DNA of 22,691 bases from Anaerolineae bacterium (GCA_030598885.1 JAUVOZ010000010.1:1-22691), one strand, 5' to 3'. Positions 14,394 through 21,701 are shown, counted from the stretch's first letter. Notes: generated by a model not told the origin, from the letters alone. Numbers and translations are program-made.

Positions 14394-15416
14394 TTACGAA
14401 GTGGTTTCCTCCTCTGGCTCATCTGTTGGTGGAACCTCGACCAGTGAGGCCTCGTCAGGTGGAAGTGCCGCCTGCGTCGAGGCTATATAAGCTTGTGCTC
14501 CGAATCGTGTCATGAGCACACCCCCGAGACCCAACGCGGCTACCATGAAGGGGGCCAACCATCCCACACAAGGGATGAAGGCGATGCCGTTCACCACCAG
14601 ACTGAGCACCAACGTGCCTAAGCCCGCCGCCACAACCGGTTGATACTCCTGGTTGAGCGCCTTCGCCAGACGTTGGCCAACCTCCAGTCCTAAGCCGATC
14701 CAACCGAATACCGCCGCAACGACCAGCAGAATCAACCCAATGATGCTCACCGGTATAAGGCAGATAGTGATCAACAGTAGGATCAGCAGGATTGGGGCTA
14801 CGATGATGGTCAGCAGACCCAAACCGCCAGCGACGACCGGTTGATCCACTATAGCAGAAGCCACCCGGCCAGTGGGGTTGGGCCAGAAGATCACCACCAG
14901 CACTGCCAAAGCTGCCAGCATGAAGCATTGAAATAGGTACCCAAGCACGCGAGCTTGAGTTGAGACGCGGAATCCAGTAAAGGTCCGCAAGGGAATGTCC
15001 CTGCCCCATCTGAAATCCAGGGGGAAGTCAAGTCCTTCCCCTGAAATCTGATCGCCTTCGATGCGCGCATTGCCCATGTTGACATTGCCTCCAAAGTTTA
15101 TCGCATCGCCGCGCACCACCGTGTTCGGACCAAGGTTGGCATTCCCGCCTATCACAACCAGGTCGCCGTTGATCTCACCTTTGGCTTCAAGGTTTCCACC
15201 AAGAATGATCACGTCACCATCGACAGTGGAACCCTGCTCGAGAAAAGCCGCACCACCAAGGACCGCCAGGTCCCCGTCCAGTGTTTCACCATCGTGCAGC
15301 GTGTAGGTCCCTCCAAAAATCACCCGACCTTCTTGCAAACCACCGGCGAATGCGCTGACCGGCAGGGCGAAGGCAAGGATCAGGACCAACGAAGCAAGAA
15401 CTAGTTTACGTTTCAT
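14394..15416 (-). CDS. Bactofilin-like (polymer-forming) membrane protein
   Basis: This 340-residue protein has a signal peptide (1-24, MKRKLVLAS...ALPVSAFAGG). It is followed by four turns of a beta-helix-type repeat in which GDL/GDV and a hydrophobic strand ending in GG recur about every 18-19 residues (48-55, 67-74, 84-91, 103-110), as in bactofilins. Then come about four to five hydrophobic segments (roughly 156-178, 192-222, 224-246, 258-282, 284-304) and an acidic tail (PPTDEPEEETTS). The beta-helix is predicted to be outside the membrane and might oligomerise or sense the envelope. The start follows the anti-sigma stop by one base (TAA-C-ATG), so the two are co-translated. This makes it a probable part, target or effector of the ECF sigma/anti-sigma switch upstream. 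It has no recognised catalytic motif. Confidence 0.8.
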   Translation of the reverse strand: MKRKLVLASLVLILAFALPVSAFAGGLQEGRVIFGGTYTLHDGETLDGDLAVLGGAAFLEQGSTVDGDVIILGGNLEAKGEINGDLVVIGGNANLGPNTVVRGDAINFGGNVNMGNARIEGDQISGEGLDFPLDFRWGRDIPLRTFTGFRVSTQARVLGYLFQCFMLAALAVLVVIFWPNPTGRVASAIVDQPVVAGGLGLLTIIVAPILLILLLITICLIPVSIIGLILLVVAAVFGWIGLGLEVGQRLAKALNQEYQPVVAAGLGTLVLSLVVNGIAFIPCVGWLAPFMVAALGLGGVLMTRFGAQAYIASTQAALPPDEASLVEVPPTDEPEEETTS

Positions 15417-15417
15417 G

Positions 15418-15960
15418 TTACAACTCCCTTCTTAAATTTTGAAAACTCAGTCGATATAGAGACACAATCCACACGGCTGATAACCCGGCAAGACTTATCG
15501 GTAGAACCACTCGATATACTATGGGAATACCTTCCACCATGATCTCCAATAAGACGCTGAATATTTCTCTTACCAGATTAAGGTGGGCAACTACAGCGAC
15601 GATTTTGCTGAACCACTGGGTGATTGCTGGGATGGCAGGCTGAAGCAATGGCAGTAGTTGTGCTCCGAAGAGCAAGGCCAGCGTGACCAGCCCGACTGTC
15701 GTGGAAAGAAGCACGGCGCCCAACTGACGTTGCCCCACTCGGTGACGGTCATCTGCCAGGCACGCCCGCCATCGTTGGGTGAAGCCGGGTGCGGGTTCTA
15801 TTTGTGAGGTTGTAAGTAGCTGACCTTCAACCGCTCTCCCGGCGGCAGCCAGGGCGCGACAGTGTTCGCAGGACTCCAGGTGTTCTGCCAGTGCCCTATC
15901 TTGATCTGGCGAAAGGGCTTCTTCTTCAAACAGCCACGTGTCAAACTGCTGATGCTTCAT
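15418..15960 (-). CDS. Zinc-finger anti-sigma factor, two membrane segments
   Basis: This 180-residue protein has an N-terminal zf-HC2-type anti-sigma motif HxxxCxxC (H27, C31, C34 in EHLESCEHC) and a linker. A transmembrane segment lies at about 80-106 and a second at about 151-170. In this family the cytoplasmic zinc domain holds the ECF sigma factor at the membrane until a signal triggers release. The start at 15960 is chosen because AGAGGG lies upstream and the protein then begins right at the ASD-like domain. The frame stays open further upstream to a TTG at 16146, but that part is antisense-like and overlaps the sigma gene. The coding region overlaps the sigma factor by 20 bp, indicating coupled translation. 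The segment of about 45 residues between the two membrane spans could be the extracytoplasmic sensor. Confidence 0.85.
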   Translation of the reverse strand: MKHQQFDTWLFEEEALSPDQDRALAEHLESCEHCRALAAAGRAVEGQLLTTSQIEPAPGFTQRWRACLADDRHRVGQRQLGAVLLSTTVGLVTLALLFGAQLLPLLQPAIPAITQWFSKIVAVVAHLNLVREIFSVLLEIMVEGIPIVYRVVLPISLAGLSAVWIVSLYRLSFQNLRREL

Positions 15961-16543
15961 CACATTTCCCTCTAGTGGCCAAAGCAACGGTCTCCTGCTC
16001 CATCCAATATCGAGCGAGTTGGCGCCTGGCCCGATGGAGACGACTCTTGACGGAGGAGACTGATGTGGAGAGCGTTTGGGCGATCTCTTCATACGACAAT
16101 TCGTACCAGTAACGCAACACAACCACCGCCCGATCATGATTCCCAAGGTGCTCTAGCATTCCTCGCACCGCCTGTTGATGTTCTCTGATCGCCAGCGCAG
16201 CTTCAGGTCCAGGCGAGTCATCCGGTTTCTGCTGATTCGGCAGCAGCTCGCTGAGCGATATCGCTTGAATGCGCTTCCGTCTCAGTCGATCAATACAATG
16301 GTGGGAGGCGATGGATAACAACCAGGTGGCGAAAGGACGGTTCGGATCATACCGTTTCAGCCCTCGATAAGCCTTCAAGAAACTCTCCTGGGCCGCATCC
16401 TCAGCCTGAATCGGGTCGCCCAACATGCGACAGCACAGGTTGTAGACCGGGACCTGGTAAGCCTCTACCAGATTGGCGAACGCATCGTCGTCGCCTCGCC
16501 GGGCATGAAGAATCCATTCGCGCTCGTTACCCCGTTCAGTCAT
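15941..16543 (-). CDS. ECF-family RNA polymerase sigma factor
   Basis: This 200-residue protein has sigma70 region 2 at about 24-92 (EAYQVPVYNLCCRMLGD, AEDAAQESFLKAYRGL, FATWLLSIASHHCIDRLRRKR). Region 4 is at about 128-178, with a helix-turn-helix (LSYEEIAQTLSTSVSSVKSRLHRAR). Regions 1 and 3 are absent, as is usual for ECF sigma factors (RpoE/SigW-like). It directs RNA polymerase to a small regulon, probably envelope-related, because the next genes encode a membrane anti-sigma factor and a bactofilin-like membrane protein. A candidate ECF promoter lies directly upstream, which would give autoregulation. The RBS is weak (GAGTGATGAGAG). The family is certain; the regulon and signal are unknown. 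Confidence 0.93.
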   Translation of the reverse strand: MTERGNEREWILHARRGDDDAFANLVEAYQVPVYNLCCRMLGDPIQAEDAAQESFLKAYRGLKRYDPNRPFATWLLSIASHHCIDRLRRKRIQAISLSELLPNQQKPDDSPGPEAALAIREHQQAVRGMLEHLGNHDRAVVVLRYWYELSYEEIAQTLSTSVSSVKSRLHRARRQLARYWMEQETVALATRGKCDEASAV

Positions 16544-16579
16544 ACGCTCTCATCACTCAGGTGATTATCTCTAACATCC

Positions 16580-16607
16580 TATACGGATAATAATGGTCAG
16601 GGGTTGC
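16580..16607 (-). promoter_or_regulatory. ECF-type promoter candidate for the sigma operon
   Basis: On the minus strand GCAACC (16607-16602) is followed after 16 bp by CGTATA (16585-16580). An AAC-core -35 and a CGT-type -10 at 16-bp spacing are typical of ECF sigma recognition. The start codon is 37 bp downstream. No good sigma70 promoter competes in this 117-bp gap. Confidence 0.4.
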
Positions 16608-16660
16608 ACCTAATTCCTTAACGCCGTTCTTATTCGGTAATCGATACCAGGTTAATTTAC

Positions 16661-18595
16661 CTATTTAGCTTGGGGGTGGAATTGGGTCTCATACAAGCTG
16701 GCGTACAGGTTTCCCTGCTCCAGCAGCTCCTGGTGACGACCCTGCTCGACCAGGCGACCCTCATCCATGACCAGGATCAAGTCGGCTCCCATGACCGTGC
16801 TCAATCGGTGGGCGATAACCAGCGAGGTGCGCCCACGCATCGCTGATTCCATAGCATCTTGAATGAGGGCTTCGGATTGTGAGTCAAGGTGGCTGGTCGC
16901 CTCATCCAGGATCAGCACCTTGGGATCCTTGAGCAACACCCGGGCGATGGCCACCCTCTGCTTCTCGCCACCCGATAAGCGGTAGCCTCTCTCACCGACG
17001 ATAGTATCGTAGCCATCAGGCAGGGAGGCTATGAAATCGTGAATGTTTGCCGTCCGACATACATCCTCCAGTTCCGCCTGGGTTGCATCCGGTTTGGCGT
17101 AGAGCAAGTTCTCGCGCAGAGTGGTGTGAAAGAGAAAGGTCTCCTGGGTGACCATGCCCACGTGCTCGGCTAAAGAGTCGAGCGTCAGTTCACGCAGGTC
17201 GCGACCGTCGAAAGTAACTCGGCCGTGGGTGGGATCATACAGGCGCGGCAGCAGGTAGGTGACGGTCGTCTTACCGGCTCCACTAGGACCAACAAGCGCT
17301 GCCACCTGGCCGGGCAGGATCTCAAAACTGACATCCTGCAATACAAATCTTACCGATGGTCCGTCTCCAGACAGTGCTACATCTTTGTCCTTAGCCACGG
17401 CTACTGGTGGTACAAAGGCATGACGGGCATGCCGGGAAAAGCGCCGCACATCCTCCAGTCCAACTGGTACGTCGCTGTGTTCCTCATAGCTGAAAGCCAC
17501 CTCTTCAAAGCGCAGGTGACCCTGGGCTTCGGTCAGAGTTATCGCATCAGGTCGGTCGTTGATCTCGATTGGCAAGTCGAGCACTTCGAAGACGCGTTCA
17601 AAGCTCACCATTGAAGTGGCGAATTCGACTCGGGCGTTAGTCATTGCCATCAGCGGGCCATATAAATCACGCAAGTAGACACTGAAGGCAACGATAGTGC
17701 CGATAGTGAACGCGCCGCTCAGCACCATGTGCCCACCGGCCCAAAAGACGAGTGCCGTACCAATCGCGCTCACCAGGCTCAACGCCAGGAAGAACCAGCG
17801 GCCGATCACAGCTTGACGCACACCGATGTCCCGTACCCCGGCGGCGTGCTGGGTGAAGCGCCCGACCTCGGAGTGGTAACGACCGAAGATCTTGACCAGC
17901 AGCGCACCGCTGATGTTAAGCGTCTCGTTCATCAGGGCGTTCATGCGGGCGTTAAGGTCCATAGACTGGCGGGCGATACGTCGCAGCACCTCCCCTACGC
18001 GGCGCGCCGGCAGCACAAAGAGCGGCAGGATGGCCACTCCCAATAACGTCAACCGCCACTCGAGAGATAACATGATCGCCAGCGTAGCGACTAAGGTGAA
18101 GACGTTGCTGATCAATGTTACAACCGTCCCAGTGATGGCTCGCTGAGCGCCAATGACGTCGTTATTCAGGCGGGACATCATCTCGCCTACGTGAGTATGG
18201 GTGTAAAAACGCAGACTCATGCGCTGTAGATGAGCGTAGACGGCACGACGCAGGTCGAAGATGATCCCCTCACCAATGTTGGCACTGGCGTATCGCTGCG
18301 CCACGCCAAGCAACCCGTTTACCAACGGTACAGCGATCATGCCCAGCGCTAAAAGGTTAAGGCGGACGAAATCACGATCAGGCAGTGCACGGTCTAGCAA
18401 ATCGCGCATCAGCAGCGGCGGGAGGAGAGAGAGGGTCGAGATTCCCAGCATAGCGACCAGGGTGATGACTACCCGGCGCCAGTAGGGCTGGGCGTAGCCG
18501 GCCACCCGGCGCAGCAACGCACGACTGACCTCCAGTCGATCCCGCTCCTCGTCGTAGCGGATGAACGCCCCCCATCTGCCGCCGTGGAATCCCAT
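16661..18595 (-). CDS. ABC transporter, fused permease-ATPase (exporter half-transporter)
   Basis: This 644-residue MsbA/LmrA-type half-transporter has a type-1 exporter membrane domain at about 40-320 and a nucleotide-binding domain at about 360-644. Motifs are the A-loop Y370, Walker A GPSGAGKTT (436-444), Q-loop Q484, signature LSGGEKQ (540-546), Walker B LILDEAT (561-567; D564, E565) and H-loop H596. All catalytic positions are present. It should dimerise and export a lipid, drug or peptide. Between the A-loop strand and the strand leading to Walker A there is an insertion of about 40 residues (about 372-416, basic then Val/Asp/Ser-rich), where most homologues have only a short turn. The start is supported by AAAGGA 10 nt upstream. 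It is a single gene, with no partner half-transporter beside it. The substrate cannot be predicted. Confidence 0.93.
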   Translation of the reverse strand: MGFHGGRWGAFIRYDEERDRLEVSRALLRRVAGYAQPYWRRVVITLVAMLGISTLSLLPPLLMRDLLDRALPDRDFVRLNLLALGMIAVPLVNGLLGVAQRYASANIGEGIIFDLRRAVYAHLQRMSLRFYTHTHVGEMMSRLNNDVIGAQRAITGTVVTLISNVFTLVATLAIMLSLEWRLTLLGVAILPLFVLPARRVGEVLRRIARQSMDLNARMNALMNETLNISGALLVKIFGRYHSEVGRFTQHAAGVRDIGVRQAVIGRWFFLALSLVSAIGTALVFWAGGHMVLSGAFTIGTIVAFSVYLRDLYGPLMAMTNARVEFATSMVSFERVFEVLDLPIEINDRPDAITLTEAQGHLRFEEVAFSYEEHSDVPVGLEDVRRFSRHARHAFVPPVAVAKDKDVALSGDGPSVRFVLQDVSFEILPGQVAALVGPSGAGKTTVTYLLPRLYDPTHGRVTFDGRDLRELTLDSLAEHVGMVTQETFLFHTTLRENLLYAKPDATQAELEDVCRTANIHDFIASLPDGYDTIVGERGYRLSGGEKQRVAIARVLLKDPKVLILDEATSHLDSQSEALIQDAMESAMRGRTSLVIAHRLSTVMGADLILVMDEGRLVEQGRHQELLEQGNLYASLYETQFHPQAK

Positions 18596-18642
18596 GCGTA
18601 CATTGTCCTTTCAAGATGAATATGGGGTTGTTTCTACTTTGG

Positions 18643-18672
18643 ATTATAACCCACAGGGTGGTGCTCAAGCAC
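18643..18672 (-). promoter_or_regulatory. ABC-exporter promoter with palindrome over the -35 region
   Basis: On the minus strand a perfect TATAAT (18648-18643) lies 47 bp before the ABC start codon. At the -35 position is GTGCT-CA-AGCAC (18661-18672), a 5+2+5 inverted repeat, in place of a recognisable -35 hexamer. This arrangement would suit a regulator-controlled promoter. Confidence 0.4.
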
Positions 18673-18767
18673 AGTGATACCTAGTAACTCAGGTTTGGTC
18701 ATCGCGAGTAGGGTGACCTTTTAGTCAGTCTCCGAAATTAACAATAATTCCACAACAACCAGCGTCA

Positions 18768-19067
18768 TCAGGCTTTAGTCGATTTCCTCCTGTCTTTCCC
18801 GGATCGTCTTTCTATCCCGCTTCTGTGCTCAGGTTCTATGTAATCAGGATCTCCAGCTGTTCTCCTATCTTTTCCCGATCGTCTATCTACCCCGCTTCTC
18901 CGTTCAGTTCCTATGGAAGAAGGATCTCCAGCCGTTCTCCTATCTTTTCCCGATCGTCTTTCTACTCCGCTTCTTCGTTCAGACCCTGTGTAAACAGGAT
19001 CGTCAGACTCACCACGGGTGGCACTCATATTCTGATCCTTTCCTGAACCGCGCTTTTGTATTGTCAT
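18768..19067 (-). CDS. Small Arg-rich tandem-repeat protein (RRSG repeats)
   Basis: This 99-residue hydrophilic protein has a short leader (MTIQKRGSGKDQNM...) and then three copies of a 25-residue unit of the form ERRSGVERRSGKDRR + TAGDP..I.. (the third unit is truncated and ends KSTKA). It is extremely rich in R, S, G, D and E, with no cysteine and no hydrophobic core, so it is probably intrinsically disordered. Similar (E/D)RRSG stretches occur as short leaders of some bacterial signalling proteins, but I know of no assigned function. GAGGGA before the ATG at 19067 supports this start. A second ATG at 19028 also has an AGGAAAGGAT-like RBS. It lies 172 bp upstream of the ABC exporter on the same strand. 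It may be a nucleic-acid- or polyanion-binding protein, but this is only a guess from composition. Confidence 0.65.
   Translation of the reverse strand: MTIQKRGSGKDQNMSATRGESDDPVYTGSERRSGVERRSGKDRRTAGDPSSIGTERRSGVDRRSGKDRRTAGDPDYIEPEHRSGIERRSGKDRRKSTKA
18793..19007. repeat. 75-bp tandem repeats inside the RRSG gene
   Basis: Three units start at 18793, 18868 and 18943. The core TTTTCCCGATCGTC recurs at the 75-bp period, and the second and third units differ at few positions. The period equals 25 codons, so the frame is kept. The high DNA-level identity suggests recent expansion. Confidence 0.8.
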
Positions 19068-19080
19068 ATGATTTCCCTCA

Positions 19081-19118
19081 TAAGCCGGCTTAGTTGTAAC
19101 GCCACAGCTTATATTATA
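19081..19118 (-). promoter_or_regulatory. Leader of the RRSG gene: -10 box and 12-bp palindrome
   Basis: TATAAT on the minus strand (19118-19113) is followed by the perfect palindrome TAAGCCGGCTTA (19081-19092), which would lie in the 5' leader just before the RBS. No clear -35 is seen. The palindrome could be an operator or an RNA hairpin masking the RBS. Confidence 0.35.
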
Positions 19119-19311
19119 ACTTCAACTGATCAACAAACTGCTGTGATTCGGTGTGCTTGATCGAGCATTACATAAGCAGCATAAATGTTATGGACGAATA
19201 ATAATAAATGGTTCTCCTCCAAATTTTGTGGGTAATTGCAATTTCTCTACATTGACCTCAATCACAGCGAGCAGGATACAATACCATCATTTCTCACCCA
19301 TTTCTCCAGCA

Positions 19312-19386
19312 GGTCAGGCTCCCACGCCTGACCGTCGGCGGCATGCCCACTCCGCTTCGCTACGGGATGCTTCGCCAGGAGCCGCC
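19312..19386. repeat. GC-rich nested-hairpin island
   Basis: In an AT-rich gap (19068-19487, no credible gene) lies a GC-rich block. GGTCAGGC (19312-19319) and GCCTGACC (19326-19333) form a perfect 8-bp stem with a 6-nt loop. GGCGGC (19337-19342) pairs with GCCGCC (19381-19386) around an inner imperfect stem (GCATGCCC with CGGGATGC). It looks like an interspersed palindromic repeat or a structured RNA. No T-run follows. Confidence 0.45.
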
Positions 19387-19487
19387 TCAGCAGGAATAGG
19401 TAGATAGGATGAATTTGCTTTGAGGTAAATAACACACATAACCATTATATTATGTCAACATTCCATAGTTATTGGAGGAGACCCTAA

Positions 19488-20312
19488 TCAATTTTCGTCG
19501 TTCTTCCCCAGGTACGAAAGAATCAGGCGCCGTCTTGAGAAATGCCCCAAAGTAAATAACTCGACCAGCATGGGACCCCCACAAAGAGTGCGAACGATTT
19601 CTTGCGCCTCCCAACCTTGTTGGTGAAACTCCAATACCTGCTCCCCTAAGTCTTCTAAATAGGAGATTTTAGCATCCAGCTCTCGCTTTGGATTTTCCCG
19701 TACCTGGGCACTGCCCGGGAATAGCTTGACAGCCGGCAGCATTGCGATCTGCTTCAGAGAGGCGATGATTTGCCAAATGTCATAATCGGCGCGTGTAGCC
19801 CGATCCCGCCCACCCACGAATAAATCCCCAGTGAATAAACAACCCTGTTCGGATTCATAAAGACAAAGATGGTCAGGGCTATGGCCAGGAGTGTAGACCA
19901 CCCGGAAGCAGTAGTGTTCGGTCTTGATCAACGCCTGATCCGCGACAGGTTGGCCCAGGGAAGGCTCGGGCCAGCCCCAAAACATGCGTCTATAGAATTG
20001 GAGAGATTGCTTTCCTCGCGGATCAGCCAGGATAGGTAAAGCTAAAGGGTGAGCCAGGATTTCTAAACCATCTCTCTGATGTTGCAGATGACCGTTGGCT
20101 CCGATATGGTCTTCGTGGCTGTGGGTATTTACTATACGGACCACGGTCTCACCCGACAGTGCATTTACCAAATCAGGCGCACTGTGGGCGCAACCGGTGT
20201 CCACCATCATCCCGTCCACTAGATAGGCGGCGGTCCAATAACGCCGGCGACCGGCGAAATCGCGAGCCATATCAAAGCGAGTAACACCGTCGAAGTGATT
20301 GATTTTCAGCAT
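19488..20312 (-). CDS. MBL-fold metallo-hydrolase
   Basis: This 274-residue protein of the metallo-beta-lactamase superfamily has the metal motif HxHxDH at H64-S-H66-E-D68-H69 (VNTHSHEDHIG). H144 lies in YTPGHSPDHL and D163 in FTGDLF. It closes with a helical tail that contains RRLILSYLG. The set matches glyoxalase-II-like and related binuclear zinc or iron hydrolases; the substrate (thioester, lactone, phosphodiester) is not determined. I start at the ATG 20312 (MLKINHFDGV), because the longer reading needs a TTG at 20339 without an RBS. The gap to the upstream histidine phosphatase is 80 bp on the same strand, so the two probably share a transcript with the flavin-reductase-like gene. There is no signal peptide, so it is cytoplasmic. 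Confidence 0.88.
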   Translation of the reverse strand: MLKINHFDGVTRFDMARDFAGRRRYWTAAYLVDGMMVDTGCAHSAPDLVNALSGETVVRIVNTHSHEDHIGANGHLQHQRDGLEILAHPLALPILADPRGKQSLQFYRRMFWGWPEPSLGQPVADQALIKTEHYCFRVVYTPGHSPDHLCLYESEQGCLFTGDLFVGGRDRATRADYDIWQIIASLKQIAMLPAVKLFPGSAQVRENPKRELDAKISYLEDLGEQVLEFHQQGWEAQEIVRTLCGGPMLVELFTLGHFSRRRLILSYLGKNDEN

Positions 20313-20392
20313 CGTTCTCACAGATGTGGTATCAACCAACAGCCCAACAACCAGAAGCTCATATACTGTACCGGTCTCGCGACCACGATTAT

Positions 20393-21043
20393 CTAAAAAT
20401 CCGCCGGCAACAATTCTTTGCCTGCATTCCTGATATGAGCTGTATCATTTATGAATTCTATGATGTAACCCAATTCAGTTCGTACAAACTTGTTGATACA
20501 ACAGTTCCCCTGGATAATGAAGGGGAACCGGTCTAGGTTCAGACCTAGCGCGCCGATGACCAGAAGCTTGTTGACCACCCGGTGAGCGAACAGCGCGACG
20601 GTCTGACCATCGTGCTCTTTAGCGATCTCCTCCATCGCGCCATAGGTCCTATCGAAGACATCCTGAAGAGTATCACCACCCGGGACGCGAATAGAGTGCG
20701 GACGAGAGTTCCAGAGAGCATGTTCCTCCGACCATCGTAGAGCTACATCCAAGTCCTTTTTACCCGTCCAGTCGCCGTAATCGAAATCAAGCAGACCTTG
20801 ATGGAGGGTCGCGTCGATGCCATGCGGTTCAAGGATAATATTGGCTGTCTCAACCGCGCGTGAGAGAGGGCTGGAATAGGCAGCATCGATTTTATCCGAT
20901 CGCAACGCCTCTGCTGCCAATCGCGCTTGATCGCGGCCGTTATCATTTAAAGGAATATCAAATACCCCTCGATAGATTCTCTCACGATTCCAATCGGTTT
21001 CACCATGACGAATGAGCAAGATGGTTGTGGCCATGTTCCACAC
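20393..21043 (-). CDS. Histidine phosphatase family protein (phosphoglycerate mutase-like)
   Basis: This 216-residue protein has the phosphate-pocket motif RHGET (R12, H13; H13 is phosphorylated in catalysis), R62 in SSPLSRAVETA, and the second histidine H154 in ALFAHRVVNK. The general-acid position, Glu in many homologues, is Asp in GLLDFDYGDWTG. This resembles cofactor-independent small-molecule phosphatases such as CobC-like enzymes more than the glycolytic mutase. I choose the GTG at 21043 because AGAAGG is 6 nt upstream and the preceding gene stops one base before (TAG-A-GTG). The ATG three codons later (21034) is the alternative. The close coupling with the flavin-reductase-like gene points to one operon. 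The substrate is unknown. Confidence 0.88.
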   Translation of the reverse strand: MWNMATTILLIRHGETDWNRERIYRGVFDIPLNDNGRDQARLAAEALRSDKIDAAYSSPLSRAVETANIILEPHGIDATLHQGLLDFDYGDWTGKKDLDVALRWSEEHALWNSRPHSIRVPGGDTLQDVFDRTYGAMEEIAKEHDGQTVALFAHRVVNKLLVIGALGLNLDRFPFIIQGNCCINKFVRTELGYIIEFINDTAHIRNAGKELLPADF

Positions 21044-21044
21044 T

Positions 21045-21557
21045 CTATGCCTTCTCTAAGAACTTCCCTACTTTTCGATATTCTCCGATCCAGAACATCA
21101 AAGCTTGATCCCGGGCATATACATCATCGATGTGGACTGCTTTAATTTTTCCGACAAACCACTGATGAGTGCCTATAAAATCGACCTTATGTACGACTTC
21201 GCACTCGATATTCACCGGACATTCTTTGATTAAGGTACTATTGATTTCTACAGCCTCGAAAGGCGTCACGCCGGCTTTTTGGTATTTATCAATCTGCCTG
21301 CCCGAGACAGAACCACAGGTACGCACAAGCTCGATTTGATCTGCTCTGGGTATGTTAATTCCGAACTCATTATGTTCGTTCATCAATTCATACGTGTACT
21401 TGTCTGGCATAATACCTACCATGACTGATGGCGGCTTAAAAGAGTAGAAATGAAAGGCACCGGCGGTCATTATGTTATGACTAACTGTCACTAAGACTAA
21501 AGGGAATGACGGCAACGCCATAATACCCGCTGATAGGTTATTTTCTAGCTTTTTCAT
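21045..21557 (-). CDS. Flavin reductase-like domain protein (FMN-binding split barrel)
   Basis: This 170-residue protein has the length and pattern of the flavin reductase / DIM6-NTAB family. It shows the N-terminal strand PLVLVTVS, the FMN-binding region TAGAFHFYSFKPPSVMVGI, the interdomain motif FGINIP, and the later section GKIKAVHIDDVY. Members bind FMN non-covalently and either reduce flavins with NAD(P)H or act as flavoredoxin-like electron carriers in anaerobes. AGGAG lies upstream of the ATG. The stop codon is one base from the start of the histidine phosphatase gene, which suggests coupled translation. In the leader, GGGTGT/ACACCC (21592-21610) forms a small hairpin. The electron donor and acceptor cannot be told from the sequence. 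Confidence 0.85.
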   Translation of the reverse strand: MKKLENNLSAGIMALPSFPLVLVTVSHNIMTAGAFHFYSFKPPSVMVGIMPDKYTYELMNEHNEFGINIPRADQIELVRTCGSVSGRQIDKYQKAGVTPFEAVEINSTLIKECPVNIECEVVHKVDFIGTHQWFVGKIKAVHIDDVYARDQALMFWIGEYRKVGKFLEKA

Positions 21558-21591
21558 CTCTACAAAGTCTCCTGCGGCCTACACTTCGGTT

Positions 21592-21610
21592 GGGTGTAAA
21601 TGCAACACCC
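21592..21610. promoter_or_regulatory. Inverted repeat in the leader of the flavin-reductase operon
   Basis: GGGTGT (21592-21597) and ACACCC (21605-21610) are exact complements with a 7-nt spacer, 35-53 bp before the start codon. It may be a regulator site or an RNA hairpin. No convincing promoter was found in 21558-21683. Confidence 0.3.
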
Positions 21611-21670
21611 GTGGCCTTAAGTTTCAATAACAAATCGGTTCAACAAATACTTAACGAGTTATGAATAACT

Positions 21671-21701
21671 AAAAAAACTACCCTCACTGATCAGATAGTA
21701 G
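21671..21701 (-). terminator. Weak terminator after the Cys-rich gene
   Basis: On the minus strand a short stem CTAC...GTAG (21701-21698 with 21681-21678) is followed directly by seven T (21677-21671). It overlaps the last codons of the gene ending at 21684. The stem is short, so efficiency is doubtful. Confidence 0.35.

Noticed and set aside
14234..14422. 62-residue open frame on the minus strand overlapping the 3' end of the bactofilin-like gene
   Set aside because: It has no RBS, reads through the MITE-like hairpins and shows no protein-like pattern in its second half.
14455..15009. 184-residue open frame in the bactofilin-like gene, alternative frame
   Set aside because: It is a shadow of the signal-peptide/membrane protein frame, with Gly/Arg/His-rich composition and no start signal.
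15961..16146. Longer N-terminus (242 aa in total) for the anti-sigma factor
   Set aside because: It begins with TTG, overlaps the sigma factor region 4, and has no resemblance to the family. The ATG at 15960 has an AGAGGG site and begins at the zinc-finger domain.
18793..19007. CRISPR-like array in the 75-bp repeats
   Set aside because: The repeats are contiguous without unique spacers, keep a coding frame and encode repeated protein units.
20313..20339. TTG start adding nine residues to the MBL-fold protein
   Set aside because: No RBS precedes it and the added residues are not family-like. ATG at 20312 gives a natural N-terminus.
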